NCBI GenBank assembly: GCA_902779645.1
Contig: CACZCH010000021.1
Location: 1-36,783, forward strand
Source: an uncultured bacterium
GTDB lineage: Bacteria; Cyanobacteriota; Vampirovibrionia; Gastranaerophilales; Gastranaerophilaceae
Direction of reading: 5' to 3'
Length of the DNA stretch: 36,783 bases
Shown here: one piece after another, positions 1 through 7,311 of the stretch
Layout of the letters: the number at the start of each line of letters is the position of its first letter
How positions within the stretch are numbered: the stretch's first letter is position 1
The notes under the pieces: model-generated
The model's database searches: none
Told to the model about the DNA's origin: nothing
Seen by the model: only the letters and a program-made list of their open reading frames with translations
Translations under genes and position numbers: made by a program

Positions 1-99
1 GATAAAATTGACAACAGACCTCTCTCTAAAATTGCTAAAGATTTCGTAAAAGAATTAGCAGATGATTCTATAAGATTTATCTCTACATTAGTTAAATAG
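1..99 (+). CDS. 3' end of an unidentified gene
   Basis: The open frame enters from the left edge and ends at TAG 97-99, giving the last 32 residues of a protein (DKIDNRPLSKIAKDF and onward, ending ISTLVK). The segment is hydrophilic with a short amphipathic tail. It is too short to assign to a family. A rho-independent terminator follows about 95 bp downstream, which supports this being the real 3' end of a transcript. Confidence 0.5.
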   Translation, partial: DKIDNRPLSKIAKDFVKELADDSIRFISTLVK

Positions 100-193
100 T
101 GATAAATAAAAACTAAAAATTAAAAATCTCACTCTAAAATCACTTACACATCTCTCACAAATCTACTTACATCTCAAAAATATTTCTTACAAT

Positions 194-222
194 AAGCTCA
201 GAATAGAACTGAGCTTTTTTTT
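194..222 (+). terminator. Rho-independent terminator
   Basis: The stem AAGCTCAG / CTGAGCTT (8 bp, 7-nt loop) is followed by a run of eight T. It ends the transcript entering from the left. On the minus strand the T-run is poor, so it is probably not the terminator of the convergent recombinase gene. Confidence 0.8.
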
Positions 223-239
223 AGCCTGTGAAAATATAT

Positions 240-1154
240 TTACCCCCCGTGCGGATGAGCATTTTCATATACGTCTTTCATATGCTTCATAGAAACGTGA
301 GTATAAATTTGAGTATTAGAAATACCGGCGTGTCCGAGAAGTTCTTGAACGACTCTTAAATCAGCCCCGTTTTCTATAAGTTTTGTAGCAAAACTGTGAC
401 GAAAAACGTGAGGAGTTACTTTTTTAGGAAGCTCTATCTTTTCTACGGTGTCGTTTATAACTTTTCTTATTGTTTTATTCTGAAGTCTGTATCCGGTATT
501 ATTTATAAAAAGAGGAGACGAGTCGCTATTATCGGATATTTTATAACCTTGGGCAACAATGAGTTGACGAACCGAATCTATATATTGCTTGAGATAATTC
601 TTAGCCCTATCTGACATAAGCACAATTCTTTCTTTTGCCCCTTTACCAAACACTCTTATTTCGTTTTCTTCCAAGTTAATATCACCAAAATTAAGATTGC
701 TTAGCTCAGAAACACGCATGCCGGTTGCCCATAAAAGTTCAAGTATTACCCTATTTCTAAACCCTGCAGGTGTATCTATTTTTACATTATTTAAAATCTG
801 TTCGACTTCTTCCGGTGTCAAAAACTTTGGAAGAGGCTTTGGACGTTTTGGCGCAGAAAGCGAAAGAGCAGGATTCGTATCAATATATTTTTCTCGGAAT
901 AAGAATTTATAAAAAGTTCTTATTGAAGCCGTTTTACGGGCAATAGTAGTTTTTTTATATTCAAACCTTTGTATAAAATGCAAATACTCTCTTAGTTTAT
1001 CAAAATTTACCTCCACACAGCTTTCTCCGTTAAGCCATAAAATATAGCTCACTATGTCAGAGCAATAAGCGGATAATGTGTGCTCGGAGAAGTTTTTTTC
1101 CACACTCAGATATGTCTTAAATTCTTCTATATACTGTTTTTCTCTGTCTTCCAT
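240..1154 (-). CDS. xerC: Tyrosine recombinase, XerC/XerD family
   Basis: Site-specific recombinase that resolves chromosome dimers at dif with FtsK. The N-terminal SAM-like core-binding domain (about residues 5-90) precedes a catalytic domain with all expected residues: Arg in ATGMRVSEL, Lys in GKGAKER, His/Arg in HVFRHSF, His in LLGHAG, and the Tyr nucleophile in QIYTHVS. At about 304 residues it is full length for XerC/D. The ATG at 1154 is chosen because GGTGAG lies 9 nt upstream. A longer TTG-start reading from 1172 has no ribosome binding site. Its backbone context and standard length favour the housekeeping Xer enzyme over a phage integrase. XerC versus XerD cannot be told from the sequence alone. 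Confidence 0.88.
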   Translation of the reverse strand: MEDREKQYIEEFKTYLSVEKNFSEHTLSAYCSDIVSYILWLNGESCVEVNFDKLREYLHFIQRFEYKKTTIARKTASIRTFYKFLFREKYIDTNPALSLSAPKRPKPLPKFLTPEEVEQILNNVKIDTPAGFRNRVILELLWATGMRVSELSNLNFGDINLEENEIRVFGKGAKERIVLMSDRAKNYLKQYIDSVRQLIVAQGYKISDNSDSSPLFINNTGYRLQNKTIRKVINDTVEKIELPKKVTPHVFRHSFATKLIENGADLRVVQELLGHAGISNTQIYTHVSMKHMKDVYENAHPHGG

Positions 1155-1174
1155 ATTTACATTCTCACCCAACT

Positions 1175-1180
1175 ATTATA
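1175..1180 (-). promoter_or_regulatory. -10 box of the xerC promoter
   Basis: A perfect TATAAT on the minus strand lies 20 bp upstream of the xerC ATG. Only a weak -35 (TTCTTG, 17 bp further up) can be proposed. The 57-bp divergent gap must also hold the promoter of the plus-strand gene at 1212. Confidence 0.5.
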
Positions 1181-1211
1181 CAATAATTTTATTAAAACAA
1201 GAAGCTGATTT

Positions 1212-1466
1212 ATGAATATATTTAAGACATTTGAAACATATCTCAAAGAACCCCTGAGTATTTTGCGGGAAAATTTTATTCAAATAATAAGTTTGCAAAC
1301 AGGGAATATCTTTGAAAATAAGCCTTCTGTAAATGTTAATTTTACAAAAGACAAAGCTCAAATTACGGTTGTTAATAACGAAAAATTATACAACCTGTTA
1401 TCTCTTGTAACACACAAAGCAAAAATGAAAGAAAAAGCTAAGGAGAAGGAGCATGAATCAGCTTAA
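1212..1466 (+). CDS. Small hypothetical protein upstream of engB
   Basis: An 84-residue protein with no recognised family. It has a mixed N-terminal half (MNIFKTFETYLKEPLSIL) and a strongly charged Lys/Glu C-terminus (KAKMKEKAKEKEHE) that could be helical or coiled. No signal peptide or membrane segment is evident. Its 3' end overlaps engB by 14 nt and its last codons carry the AAGGAG ribosome binding site of engB, so the two are probably translationally coupled. The coupling supports it as a real gene; its function is unknown. Confidence 0.6.
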   Translation: MNIFKTFETYLKEPLSILRENFIQIISLQTGNIFENKPSVNVNFTKDKAQITVVNNEKLYNLLSLVTHKAKMKEKAKEKEHESA

Positions 1467-2031
1467 CGCAAAATTTATAGTAAGCGCAGAAAAACTTTCT
1501 CAATGCCCGCAGTTTAATCTGCCGGAATTTCCGCTTTTAGGAAGATCTAATGTCGGAAAATCTTCTTTTATAAATGCTCTGTGCAACAACAAAAAAATTG
1601 CAAAAACATCTAATACCCCCGGAAAAACAAGACTTATTAACTTCTTTAATTTTTCTGATAATTTTATTGTTGCAGACCTCCCCGGATACGGTTACGCCAA
1701 AGTATCTAAAGAAGCACAAGACAGATGGCAGAAAAATTTAGAAGAATACTTGCTAAAAAGAGAAGAAATAAAATCCTTAATTCAGTTTATTGATGCAAGG
1801 CATGATATTCAGAAAAATGACATTCAAATGAGAGAATGGGTTAAAGCATACAATCTGCCTATTTTTACAATTGTGACAAAAATAGATTACATTCCGCGCG
1901 GAAAACATTCAAAAATATTACAAAATATAAAAAAACAGTTTGACGGTGACATTCTTCTGTTTAGCGCAAATGACAGACAGTATTGCGGAAATATTATTGA
2001 ATATTTAACAAATTTATGTAAGAATAATTAA
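1453..2031 (+). CDS. engB: Ribosome biogenesis GTPase EngB (YsxC/YihA)
   Basis: TrmE-Era-EngA-EngB-Septin GTPase needed for assembly of the large ribosomal subunit. G1 is GRSNVGKSS (near residue 30), G3 is DLPGYGYA, G4 is TKID and G5 is SAND near the C-terminus; the TPGKTR stretch after G1 is typical of EngB. At 192 residues it matches the family length. AAGGAG precedes the ATG within the upstream small gene. It acts in the cytoplasm on 50S precursors. Confidence 0.95.
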   Translation: MNQLNAKFIVSAEKLSQCPQFNLPEFPLLGRSNVGKSSFINALCNNKKIAKTSNTPGKTRLINFFNFSDNFIVADLPGYGYAKVSKEAQDRWQKNLEEYLLKREEIKSLIQFIDARHDIQKNDIQMREWVKAYNLPIFTIVTKIDYIPRGKHSKILQNIKKQFDGDILLFSANDRQYCGNIIEYLTNLCKNN

Positions 2032-2038
2032 TATAAAA

Positions 2039-2047
2039 TGCTAGTAT
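2039..2047 (+). promoter_or_regulatory. Possible extended -10 for the WYL operon
   Basis: TGC-TAGTAT matches an extended -10 (TGn plus a TATAAT-like hexamer) in the short gap between engB and the first WYL gene, about 20 bp before its ATG. No clear -35 is visible. Read-through from engB is equally possible. Confidence 0.35.
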
Positions 2048-2067
2048 GAATTTTGAAGGGGTTAGCT

Positions 2068-3000
2068 ATGTTAAAAATAGCAGATAAAGAGGAGCTGTCA
2101 CAATTATCACTTACGGGACTTCGTTCTTTAATTTTATTAGAATTGCTTATAAAAGAACCCCGATCTTTAGAAGATATAAGAAAAGAATTTATCAAATACA
2201 GTATTATGGAAGATTCTAATTCTGATGATATATTAAGAATCGACATAAATACTCTAAAGCTTATGGGCTGTGAAATATCAAGAGCTGACCACAGAACAAA
2301 TAATAAATTTGTGTTATTAAAACATCCGTTTAAAATTAATTTGGAAGAAGACGAAATCAGCACTCTAAAAAGAGCTTATAACAAATTAAAAGAGAAGGCT
2401 GATGTTACAACTTTAATTCGTTTTGATAATTTATTCAAAAAAATATCCGAACATGTCTCTGATGACAAAATAAAGGAACAACTTGCAGGTATTTCAGCAT
2501 TAAAGAATTATCAATCTGACATAATTAATAATCTTAAGTTAGCGTGTCACAAAAAATACACAGTAAGTTTTGTATATAGAGAACCTATTAATAAAAAAGA
2601 AAACACAAAAGATATTATTGCTGACAAAATTGTACTTCAAAACGATAAGTTGTATTTTTACGGAGTTGATAAAAATTCTAAACAGCCATTTTATTTTAAC
2701 ATTAAACGAATACTAAAAATTCTTTCTCTGAATGAGAACAATGATAACATAACAGCGAATCCAACAACTGTAAAATTTTACATCAAAGAGTTCGGATACT
2801 CCGGTCTTGAAGATTGTGAAACAATTTTGTCGGGAGATATTCCGGAAGGTTTTGTCGTTGAAGGAAATTATCACAATGAATTTTATGCAACTCAAAGAAT
2901 TCTTTCTTTTGGCCCTAAATGTAAAGTTCTTGAACCTGAAAGTTTTAAAAATAAAATTATAGAAATACTAAAAAAAATGAAGGATGTTTATAATGGTTAA
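2068..3000 (+). CDS. WYL-domain transcriptional regulator, first of a tandem pair
   Basis: A 310-residue protein with an N-terminal HTH-like region (LTGLRSLILLELLIKEPRSL) and a central-to-C-terminal WYL-type domain (strands around VSFVYREPINKK, ADKIVLQNDKLYFYGVD, FNIKRILKI). This resembles the PafB/PafC family, whose WYL domains sense ligand or DNA-damage products. The ATG at 2068 is preceded by AAGGGG with good spacing; the frame also opens at a TTG at 2053, which is less likely. The 3' end overlaps the next WYL gene by 8 nt, so the pair is probably co-expressed and may act as a heterodimer. Assignment is by architecture and pattern, not strong motif identity. Confidence 0.65.
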   Translation: MLKIADKEELSQLSLTGLRSLILLELLIKEPRSLEDIRKEFIKYSIMEDSNSDDILRIDINTLKLMGCEISRADHRTNNKFVLLKHPFKINLEEDEISTLKRAYNKLKEKADVTTLIRFDNLFKKISEHVSDDKIKEQLAGISALKNYQSDIINNLKLACHKKYTVSFVYREPINKKENTKDIIADKIVLQNDKLYFYGVDKNSKQPFYFNIKRILKILSLNENNDNITANPTTVKFYIKEFGYSGLEDCETILSGDIPEGFVVEGNYHNEFYATQRILSFGPKCKVLEPESFKNKIIEILKKMKDVYNG

Positions 3001-3859
3001 AAAATTAGCTCAAAAAAAGAACCAGTCATCTACACAAGTATTAAAAACCTTGCTTACTCTTATTCAAGGTGAGTTTTCAATGAATGAACTTATAGAAAAA
3101 CTTAACGAAAATGAAGAAGAACCTATTTTCAATAACAGCGTTATAAGCAAATATATAAACACTTGCAGGTCTTGTGAATTTTCAATACCTAAAATGCAAA
3201 ACAGATATTATGTAGCGAAAATTCCTTTTGGATTGGATTTATCAGTTTTAGATATTGACTTAATAGAAAATATACAAAATTTCGTAAAAATTGAAATGTC
3301 ACCCAAAAGTCAGGGGAAAATTAATTCTTTAGTAAAAAAAATTCTGCATTTTTCAAACAAAGAAATTGAATTGGTTAATAAAGACGATTTGTTACAATCG
3401 ATTGTATTATTTGAAAGAGCTGTTGCTAATAACCGAAAAATTAAGCTGATATTTAAAAACAAAGCAAATGTAGAATGTATTCCTCTAAGTATTACAAGAA
3501 AAAATGATAAAGTCTTTTTTAATGTATACAAAAAAAAGACAAGAAACATAGATGCTTCCCGTCTTTGCGGTATAGAACTCCTTGGCCAGAGATATGTAGA
3601 GCCTTATGAAGGAGGTCAAGTCGTTACATTTAAGCTTAAAGGCGGACTCGCTAAGCGTTATGAAGCGAGAGAAAATGAAGCAATAGAATACAATCCTGAC
3701 GGTTCAATAACTGTTATAAATAAAAATGAAAATAAAGAACTTCTGTTTACAAGATTATTAAGATATGATGATAAGTGCGAAATTATACAACCTAAAGCAT
3801 ACAGAGAAGAGATGAAAAATTTAATCAGCGATATGCTAAATAACTACGGAGCTAATTAA
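2993..3859 (+). CDS. WYL-domain transcriptional regulator, second of a tandem pair
   Basis: A 288-residue paralogue-like partner of the preceding regulator. The N-terminal region (STQVLKTLLTLIQGEFSMNEL) looks like a winged helix, and the C-terminal half carries the WYL-type fold (KIKLIFKNKANVECIPLSI, VFFNVYKKKTRNIDASRL). A final sub-domain ends in RLLRYDDKCEIIQPKAYR, parallel to RILSFGPKCKVLEPESF in its neighbour. ATG 2993 is favoured over ATG 2984 because AAGG lies 9 nt upstream. coaX follows after 1 nt, so the pair and coaX are likely one transcript. Confidence 0.63.
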   Translation: MVKKLAQKKNQSSTQVLKTLLTLIQGEFSMNELIEKLNENEEEPIFNNSVISKYINTCRSCEFSIPKMQNRYYVAKIPFGLDLSVLDIDLIENIQNFVKIEMSPKSQGKINSLVKKILHFSNKEIELVNKDDLLQSIVLFERAVANNRKIKLIFKNKANVECIPLSITRKNDKVFFNVYKKKTRNIDASRLCGIELLGQRYVEPYEGGQVVTFKLKGGLAKRYEARENEAIEYNPDGSITVINKNENKELLFTRLLRYDDKCEIIQPKAYREEMKNLISDMLNNYGAN

Positions 3860-3860
3860 G

Positions 3861-4631
3861 ATGATACTGGTTGTTGATGTTGGGAATACCAGTGTTTCGC
3901 TCGGTTTATACAAAAACGATGAATTAGTTGACTTTTCAGGCTTTATATATCCTAAAGACATATCAGCTATGGGAATAGAACTGGTTCTAAAAAAAATATT
4001 TCCTAATACAAATATTGAAAATTGTATAATATCATCAGTGGCAGATGAACTGACCGGACAGGTACAACAAGCTATTCTTCAAACATATCACGTTCACCCG
4101 CTGATTATAAACACTGACTTAAATCTAGGTATAAATATAAAAGCAAAAAACACTGAAAATATTGGAGCAGATAGAATAGCAAATGCTTACGGTGCATCAA
4201 AGATTTATGATAAAAGACCTTTAATAGTAATAGACAGCGGTTCTGCAACAACATTTGATATAGTTGATTCCGATAATAACTTTATCGGAGGATTAATAAT
4301 GCCGGGATTGGGTTTGCAATTAAAATCACTATCAGAAAACACCTCAAAACTGCCTGTTTTGGATTTGAATTTAATTGATAAAGTTCAAACATACATAAAC
4401 ACTGATACTAAAAAAGCCATATTATCCGGTGTTGTTTTTGGTCATGCCCAAGCCATACAAGGTTTAATAACACGATGTGAAAAAGAATTAAAAGCAAAAG
4501 CTTTTGTTGTCGGCACAGGCGGGAATGCTAAATTACTTTCTAAATATATGAAATATAAAAAGTTTAATGTAGTTAATCCTACGCTTACATTAGATGGTAT
4601 TAAAATGATTTTCGATTTAAATATTGACTAA
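3861..4631 (+). CDS. coaX: Type III pantothenate kinase
   Basis: Phosphorylates pantothenate in the first step of coenzyme A synthesis; the type III enzyme belongs to the ASKHA fold. Visible motifs are the phosphate-1 loop DVGNTSVSLGLY at the N-terminus, GADRIANAYGA, the catalytic-region IDSGSATTFD, GGLIMPGLGL, GVVFGHAQAI and the C-terminal VVGTGGNAKLL. At 256 residues it is the standard length. The start lies 1 nt after the upstream WYL gene, suggesting coupling. The 3' end meets the convergent gene at 4633 with no spacer. Confidence 0.95.
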   Translation: MILVVDVGNTSVSLGLYKNDELVDFSGFIYPKDISAMGIELVLKKIFPNTNIENCIISSVADELTGQVQQAILQTYHVHPLIINTDLNLGINIKAKNTENIGADRIANAYGASKIYDKRPLIVIDSGSATTFDIVDSDNNFIGGLIMPGLGLQLKSLSENTSKLPVLDLNLIDKVQTYINTDTKKAILSGVVFGHAQAIQGLITRCEKELKAKAFVVGTGGNAKLLSKYMKYKKFNVVNPTLTLDGIKMIFDLNID

Positions 4632-4632
4632 T

Positions 4633-6249
4633 TTAAGCAAATTTTCTGTAATCACTAAGCTCATTTATTGCTTTCATGTCTGCTATTCTTGAAGCTTTTT
4701 TCTGTTCATGCGTTATATATGCGTTAATAATCAACGCAGGTATAATACTCAAAAGAATACAACCTACATATTTCATAAAATTTGTATTGCTCTCTGCTTT
4801 TGTTTTTGCTTCTTTCAAAAGGTACTTTAAACCGATTGAAGCACCACCGAGAGAAAAAATAGTGCTTATCGGGTATGCAACTGACTGCCCGAAGGCTTCT
4901 ATACTTTCTGAATATTTTTGAGAATTTTCATCAACTTTATTGAATGTTCTAAACGCATTCTTTTGCAGTCTTTTTGCATCTTGAATCTGTTCCGGAGTCA
5001 ATTCCAGTTGTTCTGCTGCCTTATAAAACCTTCTTTCCTCTTTTCCTACGGTTTTCTTATATTTTTTGAATTCTCGGTTATTCTTAAATGCTTTAATTAA
5101 GAATTTGAAAATATTTTCTTTCTTTTTATGCGTAACTTCTGCATCTTTAATCGTTTCTGCTTGTTCATCTGACACGTATACAAAATTATTAGAATTTTGC
5201 ATTAATTCTTGTTTTACTTTAAACCTTCCGACCCTTGAAGCTTGTTTGTTAATTTGCGCAGCAATTATACCCATAATAGCAACTGACGCAAAAGAAAGCC
5301 CTTTGACTATCATAGCTATTTTGTTGGCGGATTTTATTTTCATTGCATTTAATAATTTTTCTATTCCCAAAAACGCAAGACCGCTGAACCCGCCGACAGT
5401 AATAATACCTGCTTGTGTTGCAAGTTCAGAATTTTCCGCATAATCTTGAGATGCAATATCAATCTTTTCAACAAGTTTGGTTAGTAATTGCTGATCTTTT
5501 TTTGCATTTTCTATTTCCTCTTTTGAAAGCTCTTTATCAATATTTTTTTCATCTTCTCTTAACTCATATAAGAAATTCATATATTGTTCCCTGTATTCCT
5601 TAGAATCTCTTGCCATATCTTTAATCGAATCAAAGTTTTTTGCAATTTTTTCCGTAACTTTTTTCTTTTTATCTTCATCTAACACAACTTTTCTTGCTTT
5701 ATTGAGTGCTTCTTGAGTTTGTTCTTCTGTTAAAACAGCAAAGCCGTTCGGATTATTCAGTTCTTTTCTCATTGCCTCAAATCTGCCTTTTCGAGAAGCA
5801 CCGACTTCAGCTTTTGCTCCCCAAGCCATAAGCGGGAATGCTGCCAGAGAACCGATTACAACCCCAAAAGCGGTTGGAATCCCTTTTCCTATTAACTCAG
5901 CATACTTACTTTTTTGTGCAAATCTTGCAAAAAATTTACCTATTGGTTTAATTAAACTTAATCCGAAACCGACCGCACCACCGACTAAGCTGGCCAATTC
6001 CAGCCCCATGCTGATAACAGGCTCTGTTGCAGCTTCCATATTTTCTGCTTTTTTCTGCGAATATTCATCCATAATATCAATTGCTCGAAGAAGTATTTGT
6101 CCTCTCTGTATATCTTTTTGATTAACTTCTTCTGGGTGTTTTTCAAGATACGCAAGACGCTTTGCGTCCAATAAATCACGCTTTTCTTTCCAGTCAGGGT
6201 AAACCGGCTCAAACTTTTTATAAGATTTGTAATCACCAAACATTGACAT
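4633..6249 (-). CDS. Multi-pass hypothetical protein with a three-fold internal repeat
   Basis: A 538-residue protein of unknown function. I see three copies of one module. Each has a polar lead-in (DEYSQKK at 61, QDYAENS at 268, QKYSES at 444), two hydrophobic segments that are probably membrane helices, then an Ala-Ser-Arg motif in a basic helix (ASRKGRF at 151, ASRVGRF at 337, ASRIADM at 519) ending in Glu-Leu. The spacing of 182-186 residues is regular. Charged linkers join the modules. There is no cleavable signal peptide. AAAGGA precedes the ATG. The charged ASR helices suggest a membrane scaffold; this is inference. Confidence 0.75.
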   Translation of the reverse strand: MSMFGDYKSYKKFEPVYPDWKEKRDLLDAKRLAYLEKHPEEVNQKDIQRGQILLRAIDIMDEYSQKKAENMEAATEPVISMGLELASLVGGAVGFGLSLIKPIGKFFARFAQKSKYAELIGKGIPTAFGVVIGSLAAFPLMAWGAKAEVGASRKGRFEAMRKELNNPNGFAVLTEEQTQEALNKARKVVLDEDKKKKVTEKIAKNFDSIKDMARDSKEYREQYMNFLYELREDEKNIDKELSKEEIENAKKDQQLLTKLVEKIDIASQDYAENSELATQAGIITVGGFSGLAFLGIEKLLNAMKIKSANKIAMIVKGLSFASVAIMGIIAAQINKQASRVGRFKVKQELMQNSNNFVYVSDEQAETIKDAEVTHKKKENIFKFLIKAFKNNREFKKYKKTVGKEERRFYKAAEQLELTPEQIQDAKRLQKNAFRTFNKVDENSQKYSESIEAFGQSVAYPISTIFSLGGASIGLKYLLKEAKTKAESNTNFMKYVGCILLSIIPALIINAYITHEQKKASRIADMKAINELSDYRKFA

Positions 6250-6441
6250 TATAGGAATTCCTTTTACATGTATAAAACAGGTGAAAAATAATTTTGCTAC
6301 ATAAACACTTCTATGTATATAAAGTTATAAACTGCAGAAAAATTGCCTAAACTATTAAAATATGTTAATACTCTAAACGTATGATTACGGATTTTATTAT
6401 TTTATATATAATTTAGTTGTGTATTGGGAGAGGTTTATATC

Positions 6442-6771
6442 ATGATGAATAACAGACGTTGGTACGATTCAAATGAGCACACAGAAAGAGCTTTAGCTTT
6501 ATTAAAAGATATGGATGAAAACAAAAGAAGAGCTTTAGCTAAAGATTTAACAACTTTTGTTAAACAAGTTAAAGAGATGAAAGAAGAGGATGAAAACACC
6601 GAAATCAGTCTCGGGCTTGATCGTGTTATAGGTTTATATAAACTTTCCAACTCAAGAAGATGGTACGACAAAGTCAGTATTCTTTCTTATGCAATGAAAA
6701 CAATGTCTACACTGCCAAAAGAAGATTTTTATAATATAATGGAAGGCTTACATTCTACATTAGCTAAATAG
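6442..6771 (+). CDS. Small hypothetical protein with two RRWYD motifs
   Basis: A 109-residue soluble, largely helical protein. The motif RRWYD occurs twice (near residues 4 and 72), each followed by a helix with conserved character (SNEHTERALALLKDM and KVSILSYAMKTM), so it may be an internal duplication of about 68 residues. The ATG at 6442 follows GGGAGAGG at good spacing; a TTG 18 nt upstream sits in front of that site and is unlikely. A TATAAT at 6408-6413 is a plausible -10. No family is recognised. Confidence 0.65.
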   Translation: MMNNRRWYDSNEHTERALALLKDMDENKRRALAKDLTTFVKQVKEMKEEDENTEISLGLDRVIGLYKLSNSRRWYDKVSILSYAMKTMSTLPKEDFYNIMEGLHSTLAK

Positions 6772-6885
6772 TTTTTTGCACCATTTTATGTATGTTGGTG
6801 CATTGATACATCCTGCTCTTTACAAATATTTTTGAGCATTATAAAATTATAGTAATTGTTGATATCTTAATAAAAGAGGTAACAA

Positions 6886-7131
6886 ATGGATCAAATTATT
6901 AAAATAGCATGGGAACTAAACGAAAAAACCGATAATCGTTATAAATTAGTTTATGAAATTGCAGAACTTGCTAAAAAGTTAGTAGATGAGACTCAAATGA
7001 AGAAAGCCCGAGACGAGTTTGGTTTTGAAGAAGCGGCAGTTAACGAAAATCCTTACAAAAAGGAAAATCCCGTAGAACACGCCATTATGGTAAAAGCTTC
7101 AGAATCAGATGATACTGAGCTGGTCGGATAG
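6886..7131 (+). CDS. rpoZ: Probable RNA polymerase omega subunit
   Basis: An 81-residue protein aligned by eye with cyanobacterial omega. Helix 1 with NRYKLVYEIAELAKK matches the NRYRxxxxVAxRAKxxR pattern, then a variable acidic stretch, then NPVEHAIMVKASESDDTELVG matches the KPVIRAIxEMSDELxxPEIxG tail. Omega helps the beta' subunit fold and assemble. Length fits. A strong terminator follows 15 bp after the stop, so it is the last or only gene of its transcript. Divergence leaves some doubt. Confidence 0.68.
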   Translation: MDQIIKIAWELNEKTDNRYKLVYEIAELAKKLVDETQMKKARDEFGFEEAAVNENPYKKENPVEHAIMVKASESDDTELVG

Positions 7132-7145
7132 GGAAATAAAGGATT

Positions 7146-7181
7146 AAAAAAACACCCGCTTCAAATAGGCGGGTGTTTTTA
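7146..7181 (+). terminator. Strong rho-independent terminator after rpoZ
   Basis: GC-rich stem CACCCGC / GCGGGTG flanked by A6 upstream and a T-run downstream, with a loop of about 9 nt. The A/T flanks extend the stem to 12 or more pairs, so it may act in both directions. Confidence 0.92.
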
Positions 7182-7252
7182 TTTGTAAAATTTTCTTAAC
7201 AATTAGTCAATTTCTATGCTTCACGTGTTTTAAAAGAAAGGAAGGTCGAAGT

Positions 7253-7309
7253 ATGTACAATCAAAATAAAAAAACTAAAAAGTTAATGAACTTGATATGG
7301 GGGCTGTAA
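7253..7309 (+). CDS. Possible 18-residue leader peptide (uORF)
   Basis: ATG at 7253 follows GGAAGG at good spacing and reads MYNQNKKTKKLMNLIWGL before TAA 7307-7309. The stop lies 2 nt before the ATG chosen for the next gene, and the GGGGG in its last codons acts as that gene's ribosome binding site. The layout fits translational coupling or leader-peptide control. It could also be chance, because the next frame is open from an ATG at 7297. Confidence 0.4.
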   Translation: MYNQNKKTKKLMNLIWGL

Positions 7310-7311
7310 TT

